Of a stretch of DNA of 18,909 nucleotides, positions 1 to 8,275 are shown one piece after another. The stretch covers positions 1 through 18,909 of the forward strand of contig JAVEYH010000066.1 of assembly GCA_034003585.1 (NCBI GenBank), in the 5' to 3' direction. The stretch's first letter is position 1; every line of letters begins with the position of its first letter. The stretch is from JAPXSY01 sp034003585. GTDB taxonomy: Bacteria > Verrucomicrobiota > Kiritimatiellia > RFP12 > UBA1067. A program made the translations under genes and the position numbers. The notes under the pieces were generated by a model. That model was not told the origin of the DNA and did not search any database. It worked only from the letters and a program-made list of their open reading frames with translations.

Positions 1-1130
1 GCATAGATCCCGGCCCGCACCGGTCCGGAGATCCCCTTATTATAATTGCAGTTCGCGGTTCCGGATGCCGCCGTCCCGGTCTCCGTGCCGCTGCCGTCTG
101 TTCCCGCATGCCCCGTCTGCTGCACGATGGCGGCATTTCCCCATGCGTACTCATTCGGCACCGGCAGGGCCGGCCCGCGGCAGGTTTTCTCATACTCCAG
201 CTCGGTCATGGGCCGTAAGCCGGCCCAGGCGAGATAGGCGCAACCGTCGCGCCACGAGAGCCAGTTGCAGGCCCGGTCCGGGGCGGCGGCCGAAATGGAC
301 GGGTATGTTCCGGAAATCGCAAACCGATTCGTTTCTTCGTTGGTGACGACCGGATACCGGTTGGCCGCTTGAAGTTCAGTCAGTTGATTCAGAAACTCCG
401 CGTACTGTCCCTGCGTTCCCTCGTGTTTCATGCAGTAGAACGCCCGGTACCCTTTGGGATAGGCCGCGGGCAGCGTGCCGGCCGGGCCGATGGTGGAGTA
501 ACCGTTTGTCGAGGTGCCCCAGAGTTTGCCAACTTCCGGACCGATCCCGATGGCGTCCTCCGATGTGACGGCATATGCGTTCGTGGTCTGCTCCGTTTCG
601 TCCGGAGCGTAGAAGTGCCCGTCTTCCGCTCCTGTGGAACCGAGTAAGAACGGGCCTTGCGGCACATGGACCATCTCGATGGCGTGAACGGATACCGCCA
701 CCGGAGTGCCGTTTGCAAACGCGTAGCCGTCGTCGCCGTACGTCCAGCACACTTTGAGGTCGGGATACGAGGCCTCGCCGTGGAACAGGCCGGAGCGGTA
801 GACGAAAACCCCCGTGCCCTCCGGCACCGGATCGATCACGCTCGCCGGTACGGGGAGGTGATCCGTCTTTTCCGGCGAGAGCGTCGCATGCCGCCAGTCG
901 TTTGACCCCGCGGGCTTCACCTTGACGAAAACCCAGGCCGCGTCCCAGTTTCCCGCATCCCGCCAGGCGTTCTTCCAGGCGAGGTCAAACGTCACCATCA
1001 CGCGCTGCCGCGCCTCATCCCAGTCGGTCAGCCGCACGCGGGAGACCCGGATGTCATGCGCCGAAACCTCTCCCGCAAACAGGAGGGACGAAAACGCCAA
1101 CCCGCACAAACACCATTTGTTGATTCGCAT
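1..1130 (-). CDS. Secreted SUMF1/FGE-sulfatase-domain protein (3' part outside the window)
   Basis: The reading frame opens at an ATG preceded by AAGGGTG and stays open to the window edge (376 residues visible). Residues 1-24 look like a signal peptide (FSSLLFAGEVSA). Residues about 25-150 form a beta-rich N-terminal domain with the motif NWDAAWVFVK, which I associate with SUMF1 proteins of Bacteroidota and PVC bacteria. The SUMF1/formylglycine-generating-enzyme fold begins at IEMVHVPQGPFLLGS (151-165). It continues through a YAEFLNQL segment, NWLSWRDGCAYLAWAGLRPMTELEYEK and YAWGN, the equivalents of the family's 'SW.DA..yc.W..lRLPTEAEWE' and 'yPWG' signatures. Any catalytic cysteines of a true formylglycine-generating enzyme would lie beyond the window edge. 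The protein may therefore be an active sulfatase activator or only a SUMF1-fold (C-type-lectin-like) surface protein. The altered 'RPMTELEYE' signature makes me favour the latter. It has its own promoter region with an operator-like repeat upstream. Confidence 0.82.
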   Translation of the reverse strand, partial: MRINKWCLCGLAFSSLLFAGEVSAHDIRVSRVRLTDWDEARQRVMVTFDLAWKNAWRDAGNWDAAWVFVKVKPAGSNDWRHATLSPEKTDHLPVPASVIDPVPEGTGVFVYRSGLFHGEASYPDLKVCWTYGDDGYAFANGTPVAVSVHAIEMVHVPQGPFLLGSTGAEDGHFYAPDETEQTTNAYAVTSEDAIGIGPEVGKLWGTSTNGYSTIGPAGTLPAAYPKGYRAFYCMKHEGTQGQYAEFLNQLTELQAANRYPVVTNEETNRFAISGTYPSISAAAPDRACNWLSWRDGCAYLAWAGLRPMTELEYEKTCRGPALPVPNEYAWGNAAIVQQTGHAGTDGSGTETGTAASGTANCNYNKGISGPVRAGIY

Positions 1131-1220
1131 CTGTCACCCTTTCATGCAGACCCGGCCCCGGACCGCGCCGGAACCTTTGCCGATCACGCTGCAACCGTAC
1201 CACAAAACCGGCCACAGGAG

Positions 1221-1261
1221 ATTATGAATAGTTGTTATGCCTACCATAACTTATAGTTATG
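1221..1261 (-). promoter_or_regulatory. Putative operator: two overlapping 6-5-6 palindromes next to a possible -10 box
   Basis: Three copies of one hexamer alternate in orientation at an exact 11-bp pitch: GTTATG (1234-1239), CATAAC (1245-1250) and GTTATG (1256-1261). The middle copy is shared, so the block reads as two overlapping perfect palindromes, each with 6-bp arms and a 5-bp spacer. About one helical turn separates successive copies. A CATAAT -10-like hexamer on the minus strand (1221-1226) lies just downstream, so the palindromes would cover the -35 region of the SUMF1-domain gene and leave a leader of about 84 nt. The palindromes are directly visible; the promoter assignment is inference, because no good -35 box is present. 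Confidence 0.5.
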
Positions 1262-1301
1262 ATGATCCGAAATTCGTGCAGCAGGGGCTTACGATCGTCA
1301 G

Positions 1302-1374
1302 GTTTACGGCCAATATTCATCCATGTAACGGACGTCCGCATTGCTCGCCGGGGTCGAACTGGCGGGCCGTAAAC
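1302..1374. repeat. 10-bp perfect inverted repeat in the spacer
   Basis: GTTTACGGCC (1302-1311) and its exact reverse complement GGCCGTAAAC (1365-1374) flank 53 bp of unrecognised sequence. They lie in the 1131-1449 spacer, just downstream of the stop of the large minus-strand gene. The pair could form the stem of a 3'-end structure for that gene or be the remnant of a small mobile element. There is no T-tract and no recombinase gene nearby. Apart from this repeat and the operator-like block, I see no gene in the 319-bp spacer. Confidence 0.4.
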
Positions 1375-1449
1375 ATGTGATGCGCGCACCGATTTGTGAA
1401 CGAGAACATGATAGAACCGTTGTACCGGGACGGGACACGCGGGGATCGT

Positions 1450-4400
1450 TCACCGGATGCTGAAAACCGTCCGTCGCGTGTCTGGTTTACGGGGCAACCA
1501 ACTCAGGTCCGCCGGATCTCCGAATTCCGGGATCGCCCCGTATTGTTCCAAAAGAAGGTCCCAGACCGCCTGACACGACGTGTGCTGCGCAGGGATCGTG
1601 ATGCTGTCGACCGCATCGGGTCCCAGGCGGTCGCTCAGTTGGGCCAAGTATATCGAGCGCGGCTCGACAAACACGCCGACGGACTCGATGTGGGCTGCGG
1701 TGCTGTTCGTGCTTTCGGGACTTGGGCTGGCGATGCCAAGGCCCTCTCCCAGATTGATAATGCCGATCGCCCATTGGTTACCCAGTCCGCCTGCGGGGGC
1801 ATCCAGAAAGATGTCCGGCTCCCAACCGCGGTAATTCAGGCAGGTGATATTCCAAAGCATGCAGTTCGCTGCCCGCTGGCCGTGGTCTCCTTCGGAACGG
1901 TTCAACTTGAAAAGGGCATCCGTGCGAACATTATCGTACAGCGAGCCACTCTGCCACCATTGGTGGGGCTCGCACGACAAGTGCTCTTTTTCTGCGTAAC
2001 AGTCAAGGACGACATTGCCGGACGTCGGGCCTGCCATAATGAAGGTGTGCCGTCCGTATCTACCGTAGCAGCGCTGACAGAGCATTTGGCTTCCCCCGAG
2101 ACAAAAAGAATAGTCACGGGTACCCGTGTGATGGTTCGGCGTGTCTGTCGAGACGCCATCGAGCATGGCGCAGTCCTCGATGGTGATTCGGGTGACGACG
2201 TCGCGAGCCCTGACCAGGCACCAGTAATAAAAGAACCCGGTTACACGGCGGACCCAGCAGTCGGAGGCATGAATGAAGTGGATGCCAATGTCGGCGTGCT
2301 GTTCATCCGCAAAGTAGCCCCACGGGTCCTTCACAGACCGGTCGTAGTCGGACATGAGAATCAGGTTCTCGATGCCGATGTTTGAGACTCGTGTATGGGT
2401 ATGGAAGAGATGGACCTCTCCTTGCGCAAAGAGGTTGCCTTGATCAATCTGCGAGGTGATGGGTGCATCCAGCGTCAACACCTTGTTCTGTGGATCGATT
2501 TGTGTAATCGTGCGTTCCCAGCGCAACGAGAAGTTGTTCGTAGACCAGAAAGACGTTTGACAGAGTTCGTCAATCCATTTTTGCTTGTGAACGCAGCGGA
2601 CGACGATTTTCTGTCCTGCGGCCAGCCCATCCGTAGACGCTACGGTGATTTGCTTCGTCCCAACCGGGACAAATGCATCGGTGATCGCGGTCTTGAACAC
2701 ATTCGAAACAATGCCGCCGTAGATCGAGAGGGTGTTCTTCTGGGCAGTGCCCTGATGGAAGATGACCGTACCATTGCCGTAGGGCCCCTCTCCCCGGAGC
2801 ACAATCCCGCTATAATAAATGGCCAGCGTGTTGGTGATCCTATAGACACCTCGGCTCAGAAGAACGGTTCCTCTAAAGCCCTGCGCGTCGAGGGGAGTGT
2901 TGGCTCCGACCTCTTTGATCGCGTTTTGGATCGCGAGCGTGTCGTCTCCTCCGCTCGGCGATAAGCGTTTCACGACCGGCACGTCGGGTAGAGGCACGCC
3001 ACCCCCGCGATAGCCGGCACACGAAAAGTCCGGGACCCGGTTGCCCCGCCCGTCCGGAACGTAAATCAACCGGCCTGACCCGTCGGGATAAACGGTTTGA
3101 CTGAAGTTTTCGGACGTGAGTAACAGCACACGCTTATTGGTGGCGTCCAGCAGGACCCGGGCTTGGGGTGAACTCCCGTTGACCACCCAACCGTCGAGAA
3201 CTTTTGCACCGTCGCAACTGCTGTAGGTGAAAAGGACCGCCTTCTGCGGCATGTGCTGCGGATTGGCCCCCTCCGCGGCGCTGACGTTTACGACTGCATG
3301 GGTTGGCAACGTGATGTTGCCGGAAACATTCACCACGTCCTGCCGGGTCAGACCGTAGTTCCACTCGCAGATCGCGCCTTCCCGCAAAACGAGGTTGGTC
3401 ACGCTCAGGGTTCCCACGCCGTTCGTGGTACCCGCAGATACAATCGCATCGGCGGCGACCGTGACCGTGCCGGCCAGAGACCCCGTTCCCCCCAGCGTGC
3501 CGTGGCTCACCGTCGTGGCACCGGTATACGTGTTCGTCCCATTCACCAGCAGCGCGCCCGCGCCGGTCTTCAGCAGACTGCCGTTGCCCCTCATCACGCC
3601 CGACAGAACCACGTCGTGTGGTGCGCCATCGGTGTCCTCCGCGTGGAAGGTGACCAACCCCGGCCCCGGCGTGTTTGTCACCGTCATGTTGAGATCACTC
3701 GCCCAATCGCTCTTCGCGACAAGCGAGCCTCCGGAGAGTTGAACCAGGTACGTCGCCGCGGGCGCGGCTCCCTTCACCAACCCGCCTGATCCGAGGTTCA
3801 GAGACCCGCCGCTGATCTTGAGCGCGTTAAGATTCGTGCCGAGGTTGGCAGCCGCGCCGAACGTGATTTTCTCAAGGTCCAAGGTGCCGCCGCTCAACTG
3901 GTATTGGTAGAGAGAGTTGGCATTCAGGGGGCCTGAGGCGGCACCGATGACCAAGCCCGCGGCACTCTTCATCTCGACTGTGCCCGCCGACTGGATAAAG
4001 GTTCCGTACCGGCTGGAACTGTAGGGATTGCTGCCGATGTAGAATCGGTCGCCGGTAACGTCCAGTCTTCCGCCATCCACACGCATGATATCGCCGCTGT
4101 CGATGCCCGTCATCACGAAGTTCAGGGTTACGATCTGCCCCTGATTGGTCAGGACTGCCGTACAGTTGCGGTTAATGTCCACGGCCGAGGCGGTACTGAA
4201 GTTCGAGACGACGCCGCCGCTGATACTTGTCCCGTGCATGAGCGTCAGATTGAACATAACCGTCGCGACGCCTCCCGTCTGTTTCAGCACGGCGCTGCAA
4301 CGGTCGGAACAGGCGAAGACCCCTCCATTCACGTTCACGGTCGGCGTGATCGTCGTAGAGGAGCCGTTCCCGGGACCCACATAACCGAACTGAACCCAGG

Positions 4401-4830
4401 TACAAGCAGGGTTGATCGTCAGCGTCTGGTTGATGCCGTCGCTCCATCCTCCCCTATTGGTCACCGTTGCGCCGTCATTGAGGAAAACAGCCGCCTTGCT
4501 CCAGCGCGCGCCGTTGAAGCTGAAAATGTTGGTGTTGATGTTCAGCCTGGTGACCCCCGATGCGGAGGTGTTGGTGATGTGAAGCAGCCCGATCGCATGA
4601 TCCTTTGGCTCGGAGTAGTCGACCGTGTAGCTGCCACTACCACCGAGAAAAACGTTGGTCCCTGCTAAAGGCAAACCCTTGTCCCATTTGGAGGCGTCGC
4701 CCCAAGAGCCGCTGACCGCGTCGTTCCACGAACTGGTGACGCTTTGCGCCCGCGTTGTCGGCACTGCGGACAGCGTGAGCACCAAAGCCGCAAAACCAGA
4801 CACGAACGACGTTATGTTTATTCTAGGCAT
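1450..4830 (-). CDS. Secreted PATR-repeat protein with pectate-lyase-like beta-helix domain
   Basis: A 1,126-residue exported protein. The ATG at 4830 gives a compact signal peptide (MPRINITSFVSG.., ending TTRAQ). An in-frame GTG at 4854 adds eight residues and has AAGGGG only 2 nt away, so the start is uncertain. The mature N-terminus (about 30-400) is Gly/Ser/Thr/Asn-rich with repeated 'GGxLxV/GGSLNL' beta-strand turns, as in adhesin-like helices. A clear autotransporter-associated beta-strand (PATR) repeat follows at about 410-455 (LLKTGAGALLVNGTNTYTG, then ATTVSHGTLGG). From about 578 the protein changes to a pectate_lyase_3-like right-handed beta-helix (IYVPDGRGNRVPDFS, GYRGGGVPLP, DDTLAIQNAI, RGTVLLSRGVYRI). 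PATR regions are common in large surface proteins of Verrucomicrobiota and relatives. I see no autotransporter barrel and no PEP-CTERM tail. The substrate cannot be read from sequence; a plant or algal polysaccharide is an inference. By eye it has lower GC than its neighbours. Confidence 0.85.
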   Translation of the reverse strand: MPRINITSFVSGFAALVLTLSAVPTTRAQSVTSSWNDAVSGSWGDASKWDKGLPLAGTNVFLGGSGSYTVDYSEPKDHAIGLLHITNTSASGVTRLNINTNIFSFNGARWSKAAVFLNDGATVTNRGGWSDGINQTLTINPACTWVQFGYVGPGNGSSTTITPTVNVNGGVFACSDRCSAVLKQTGGVATVMFNLTLMHGTSISGGVVSNFSTASAVDINRNCTAVLTNQGQIVTLNFVMTGIDSGDIMRVDGGRLDVTGDRFYIGSNPYSSSRYGTFIQSAGTVEMKSAAGLVIGAASGPLNANSLYQYQLSGGTLDLEKITFGAAANLGTNLNALKISGGSLNLGSGGLVKGAAPAATYLVQLSGGSLVAKSDWASDLNMTVTNTPGPGLVTFHAEDTDGAPHDVVLSGVMRGNGSLLKTGAGALLVNGTNTYTGATTVSHGTLGGTGSLAGTVTVAADAIVSAGTTNGVGTLSVTNLVLREGAICEWNYGLTRQDVVNVSGNITLPTHAVVNVSAAEGANPQHMPQKAVLFTYSSCDGAKVLDGWVVNGSSPQARVLLDATNKRVLLLTSENFSQTVYPDGSGRLIYVPDGRGNRVPDFSCAGYRGGGVPLPDVPVVKRLSPSGGDDTLAIQNAIKEVGANTPLDAQGFRGTVLLSRGVYRITNTLAIYYSGIVLRGEGPYGNGTVIFHQGTAQKNTLSIYGGIVSNVFKTAITDAFVPVGTKQITVASTDGLAAGQKIVVRCVHKQKWIDELCQTSFWSTNNFSLRWERTITQIDPQNKVLTLDAPITSQIDQGNLFAQGEVHLFHTHTRVSNIGIENLILMSDYDRSVKDPWGYFADEQHADIGIHFIHASDCWVRRVTGFFYYWCLVRARDVVTRITIEDCAMLDGVSTDTPNHHTGTRDYSFCLGGSQMLCQRCYGRYGRHTFIMAGPTSGNVVLDCYAEKEHLSCEPHQWWQSGSLYDNVRTDALFKLNRSEGDHGQRAANCMLWNITCLNYRGWEPDIFLDAPAGGLGNQWAIGIINLGEGLGIASPSPESTNSTAAHIESVGVFVEPRSIYLAQLSDRLGPDAVDSITIPAQHTSCQAVWDLLLEQYGAIPEFGDPADLSWLPRKPDTRRTVFSIR

Positions 4831-4890
4831 AGGAAGGAAAATACACGATGCCACATCCCCTTGTCCAATGGATTCCCTGTAATCGCAGCA

Positions 4891-4920
4891 ATTCTAATGC
4901 GGGTGAAGCCCACAACCCAA
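4891..4920 (-). promoter_or_regulatory. Weak sigma70-like promoter for the PATR protein
   Basis: On the minus strand TTGGGT (4915-4920) and TAGAAT (4891-4896) are separated by 18 bp. The -10 matches 5 of 6 consensus bases and the -35 only 3 of 6. The implied 5' leader is about 50 nt. Confidence 0.3.
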
Positions 4921-4928
4921 CTCAATCA

Positions 4929-4987
4929 CACACAAAGGCACAAAGGTTTTTTCAAGACACCCCCTTCTTCTTCGTGCCCTTTGTGTG
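4929..4987. repeat. Inverted repeat with 'CACAAAGG' words
   Basis: CACACAAAGG (4929-4938) has an exact reverse complement at 4978-4987 (CCTTTGTGTG). Inside, CACAAAG faces CTTCGTG, so the stem can extend imperfectly around a T-rich and C-rich loop. Words of this type recur in intergenic DNA of planctomycete and verrucomicrobial genomes, from memory and not checked here. Could be a dispersed palindromic element or a 3' structure. Confidence 0.4.
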
Positions 4988-5021
4988 AGAAACAACTTGG
5001 TTTTTATGAGAATCGCCGGAT

Positions 5022-5067
5022 GACGGGCGGGCGCAGGACGTTTAACCTGCGGGCGGGGACGCCCGTC
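5022..5067. repeat. Two-step GC-rich inverted repeat
   Basis: Outer arms GACGGGCG (5022-5029) and CGCCCGTC (5060-5067) enclose inner arms CGCAGG (5032-5037) and CCTGCG (5046-5051). The right half also contains a small hairpin, CGGGCG-GGGA-CGCCCG (5050-5065), so two mutually exclusive folds are possible. No U-tract follows. It belongs to a gene-free stretch (4831-5536) dominated by inverted repeats. Confidence 0.4.
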
Positions 5068-5119
5068 TCCAGGCCCTGCCTCCCCTTGAGCGTTCTCTTC
5101 TATCCCTGCTGAGTTTTCC

Positions 5120-5415
5120 GGTTTCTGGTTCCAGGGGTCTCGAGAGGGTCAAATCTCGAATCTTGGCGAAGCGGCACCCGTTCCCGTTCCCGTTCCCGTA
5201 CACGTACACGATCCGGTTCTCCGTGGTCGAGTGCCCCTCCCTCCTCTTCGTGTACGTGAACGTGTACCGCTTCGCTGTGAACGGGTACGGCCTCCCGGTC
5301 CAACAAGACCTTCGGCACACGCCGGGGCATCGACATCGAAATCGCTATCGGGATCGGGATCGAAAGAGACAGGACAGAGCAGTTGCCTGAAACCTGAAAC
5401 GAGGAACCAGAAACC
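5120..5415. repeat. Intergenic element built of six-base-period repeats inside nested inverted repeats
   Basis: Outer arms are the 13-mers GGTTTCTGGTTCC (5120-5132) and GGAACCAGAAACC (5403-5415), exact reverse complements. Nested inside are GCGAAGCGG (5166-5174) with CCGCTTCGC (5267-5275), and CACGTACACGA (5201-5211) with TCGTGTACGTG (5248-5258), both exact. The filling is simple sequence with a six-base period: CCCGTT units at 5177-5198, CGTACA units at 5197-5208, GTGTAC/GTGAAC/GTGTAC at 5250-5267, and six ATCGNN units in a row at 5330-5365. Open frames across it are low-complexity and not credible genes. It looks like a non-coding dispersed element; function and mobility are unknown. Confidence 0.55.
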
Positions 5416-5470
5416 TCAAGTCAGGGAATCAAAGATCTGCCCTGGCCGAGGGGTGTGCCCGGAGAAAGCA

Positions 5471-5500
5471 TGGACGGCGCGGGACGGATTCTGTTATGGT
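5471..5500 (+). promoter_or_regulatory. Possible promoter for tpx
   Basis: TGGACG (5471-5476, 4 of 6 to TTGACA) and TATGGT (5495-5500, 4 of 6 to TATAAT) are 18 bp apart, with a predicted start about 30 nt before the tpx ATG. This is a moderate match only. Confidence 0.3.
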
Positions 5501-5536
5501 TGGCGGCGTGACGCGTAACGGAAAAAGGAGGCGGAT

Positions 5537-6040
5537 ATGGCAAAAGTGACTTTCCAAGGCAATCCGGTGGTGACGGCGGGGGATCTTCCCGCGGTGGGTT
5601 CGAAAGCTCCGGCGTTCACGCTGACGGCCGGGGATCTTTCGGAGGTGACGCAAGAGACCTACGCCGGCAAGACGGTGATTCTCAATCTCTTTCCGAGCAT
5701 CGACACGCCGGTGTGCGCGGCGTCGGTGCGGCGTTTCAATGCGGAGGCCTCGGCACTGGGCGACACCGTGGTGCTGTGCGTCTCGGCGGATCTGCCGTTC
5801 GCGCAGGGACGTTTCTGCGCGGTCGAGGGGCTGGACAGGGTGATCCCGCTTTCCGTTTTCCGGTCCCCGGCTTTCGGCCGGGACTACGGTGTGGCGATCA
5901 CCGGGGGGCCCCTGCGCGGGCTGCTCTCCCGCGCGATCGTGATCCTCGATCCGCAGGGCCGGGTGGCGTACGCCCAGCAGGTCGCGGAGATCACGCGGGA
6001 GCCGGACTATGATGCGGCACTGCGCGCGCTGGTGAAATGA
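5537..6040 (+). CDS. tpx: Thiol peroxidase (Tpx, atypical 2-Cys peroxiredoxin)
   Basis: This 167-residue protein aligns end to end with E. coli Tpx as I recall it: FQGNPV at the start, GSKAPAFTL, ILNLFPSIDTPVCAASVRRFN, VLCVSADLPFAQGRFC and a closing EITREPDYDAAL. The peroxidatic cysteine is Cys60 in the SIDTPVC motif and the resolving cysteine is Cys94 in GRFC, the pair expected for an atypical 2-Cys peroxiredoxin. Cys81 is an additional conserved position. Tpx reduces hydroperoxides using thioredoxin. The ATG follows AAGGAGG at ideal spacing. The Mpv17-like membrane gene starts 6 bp after the stop, so the two are probably co-transcribed. No signal peptide is visible, so it is taken as cytoplasmic. 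Confidence 0.96.
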   Translation: MAKVTFQGNPVVTAGDLPAVGSKAPAFTLTAGDLSEVTQETYAGKTVILNLFPSIDTPVCAASVRRFNAEASALGDTVVLCVSADLPFAQGRFCAVEGLDRVIPLSVFRSPAFGRDYGVAITGGPLRGLLSRAIVILDPQGRVAYAQQVAEITREPDYDAALRALVK

Positions 6041-6046
6041 GCGCGC

Positions 6047-6763
6047 ATGGGTGACGGTCGCGACATCAGGGCGGCGAATCCCTGGGTGATCGGACTGCGG
6101 GCCGCCCGCGACAACCTGATCCCCGGTCTGGTGCTGCAGGCGTTGGCGTTCGCGCTGCTGGCCGCCTATATGCTGCTGCCTCCGGTCCATGACGCGCTGA
6201 CGGAGGTCGGCCGGTGGCAGGCCCGGTTCGGGGTGCCCTTTTCGCTGGCCAGTTATCTCTTCTTCTGCGGCGTGGTCCCCTATCTGTTCTGCCTGGCCTT
6301 GCCCGCGCTGCGCCCGGCCGACCGCGGCCGCGCGCTCGCCTTCGCGCTGGGATTCTGGGGTCTGATGGGGCTCCTCATCCCGCAGTTCTACCGTCTGCAG
6401 GGCGTGTTGTACGGGGACGGCACCGGCGTGCGGACCCTGGTCTGCAAGATTCTGACCGATCAGTTCGTCTTTTCCGCTTTTCTCACAGTCCCGCTCGTGT
6501 CGCTGGCGCATTTCTGGAAAGACTGCGGCTACCGTTGGGCAGCGGTCGCGCCGCACATGGGGCGCGGATGGTACGCCAGACTGGTCCTTCCCAATCTGGT
6601 GATGAACTGGACGGTCTGGATCCCCAGCCTGTGCGTGATCTACAGCCTGCCGACCGTTCTGCAGGCGCATGTCGGCGGGCTGATCGGCGGGTTCTGGGCG
6701 CTGATGTGCCTGCAGATCGCGGCGCACACGCCGAAAACGGCACGCCTGACGGGTTCTGCCTGA
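6047..6763 (+). CDS. Mpv17/PMP22-like integral membrane protein
   Basis: A 238-residue hydrophobic protein with four to five predicted membrane segments (about 25-45, 65-88, 97-115, 140-156, 190-225). The C-terminal half resembles the eukaryotic Mpv17/PMP22 family: KILTDQF (134-140) fits the 'K...DQ' motif, PL follows at 149-150, and NWTVWIPSLCVIYSLP (187-202) fits the 'N(Y/W)..WP..Q..NF..VP' signature, followed by a tryptophan-containing helix. The classical Gln and Asn-Phe of that signature are replaced (SLCVIYSLP), so this is a divergent member or a look-alike. The function in bacteria is unknown to me. The tight link to tpx suggests a redox or membrane-stress context, which is inference. 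It ends 15 bp from the convergent purH stop. Confidence 0.72.
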   Translation: MGDGRDIRAANPWVIGLRAARDNLIPGLVLQALAFALLAAYMLLPPVHDALTEVGRWQARFGVPFSLASYLFFCGVVPYLFCLALPALRPADRGRALAFALGFWGLMGLLIPQFYRLQGVLYGDGTGVRTLVCKILTDQFVFSAFLTVPLVSLAHFWKDCGYRWAAVAPHMGRGWYARLVLPNLVMNWTVWIPSLCVIYSLPTVLQAHVGGLIGGFWALMCLQIAAHTPKTARLTGSA

Positions 6764-6778
6764 TTCCCCGTTTTCGCC

Positions 6779-8050
<1,272 letters not shown>

Positions 8051-8098
8051 GACGCTCCTTTACGATATGGGGATGAAGGCTCGTGTTCGTAGACTGGG

Positions 8099-8127
8099 AG
8101 TGTACGCCATCCCCTTTCGCTTGTCAA
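8099..8127 (-). promoter_or_regulatory. Sigma70-type promoter of purH
   Basis: On the minus strand, a perfect TTGACA -35 (8122-8127) and TACACT -10 (8099-8104) are separated by exactly 17 bp. The start would be near 8092, giving a leader of about 40 nt with the purH ribosome-binding site. Confidence 0.7.
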
Positions 8128-8220
8128 AAGCGCGGACAGGAGTATGCAGCCGGAAAAACGGGGGCGCGGCCGTCGCGAGAAGCGTTTCGACCTGTCCCGG
8201 CGCGGGGGTCGCGGGTTCGT

Positions 8221-8270
8221 AAAAAAAATTATGCGCCCCCCTTGACATCCGTGGGTGCGTCATATACTAT
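8221..8270 (+). promoter_or_regulatory. Very strong sigma70-type promoter with UP element, driving a small RNA
   Basis: TTGACA (8242-8247) matches the -35 consensus perfectly, with a 17-bp spacer to TACTAT (8265-8270). An A-tract (A8TT, 8221-8230) sits where an RNA-polymerase alpha-subunit UP element is expected, about 45-57 bp before the predicted start near 8276-8278. This is the best promoter in the window. It does not precede a protein gene directly but a structured RNA with its own terminator. Confidence 0.75.
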
Positions 8271-8275
8271 ACACC

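Noticed and set aside
1396..2385. 329-codon plus-strand open frame opposite the PATR/pectate-lyase gene
   Set aside because: The opposite frame has recognisable domain motifs; this one has none and no ribosome-binding site.
5177..5365. Possible CRISPR array
   Set aside because: The units are six bases long with no spacers and change along the block; there are no cas genes nearby.
5163..5390. 75-codon open frame across the hexamer-repeat element
   Set aside because: The translation is Pro/Phe/Tyr/Arg repeats generated by the simple-sequence units, and the block is bounded by inverted repeats; not a gene.
5429..6727. 432-codon minus-strand open frame over tpx and the membrane gene
   Set aside because: It is shadow coding opposite two convincing genes, with His/Arg/Gln-rich low-information translation.
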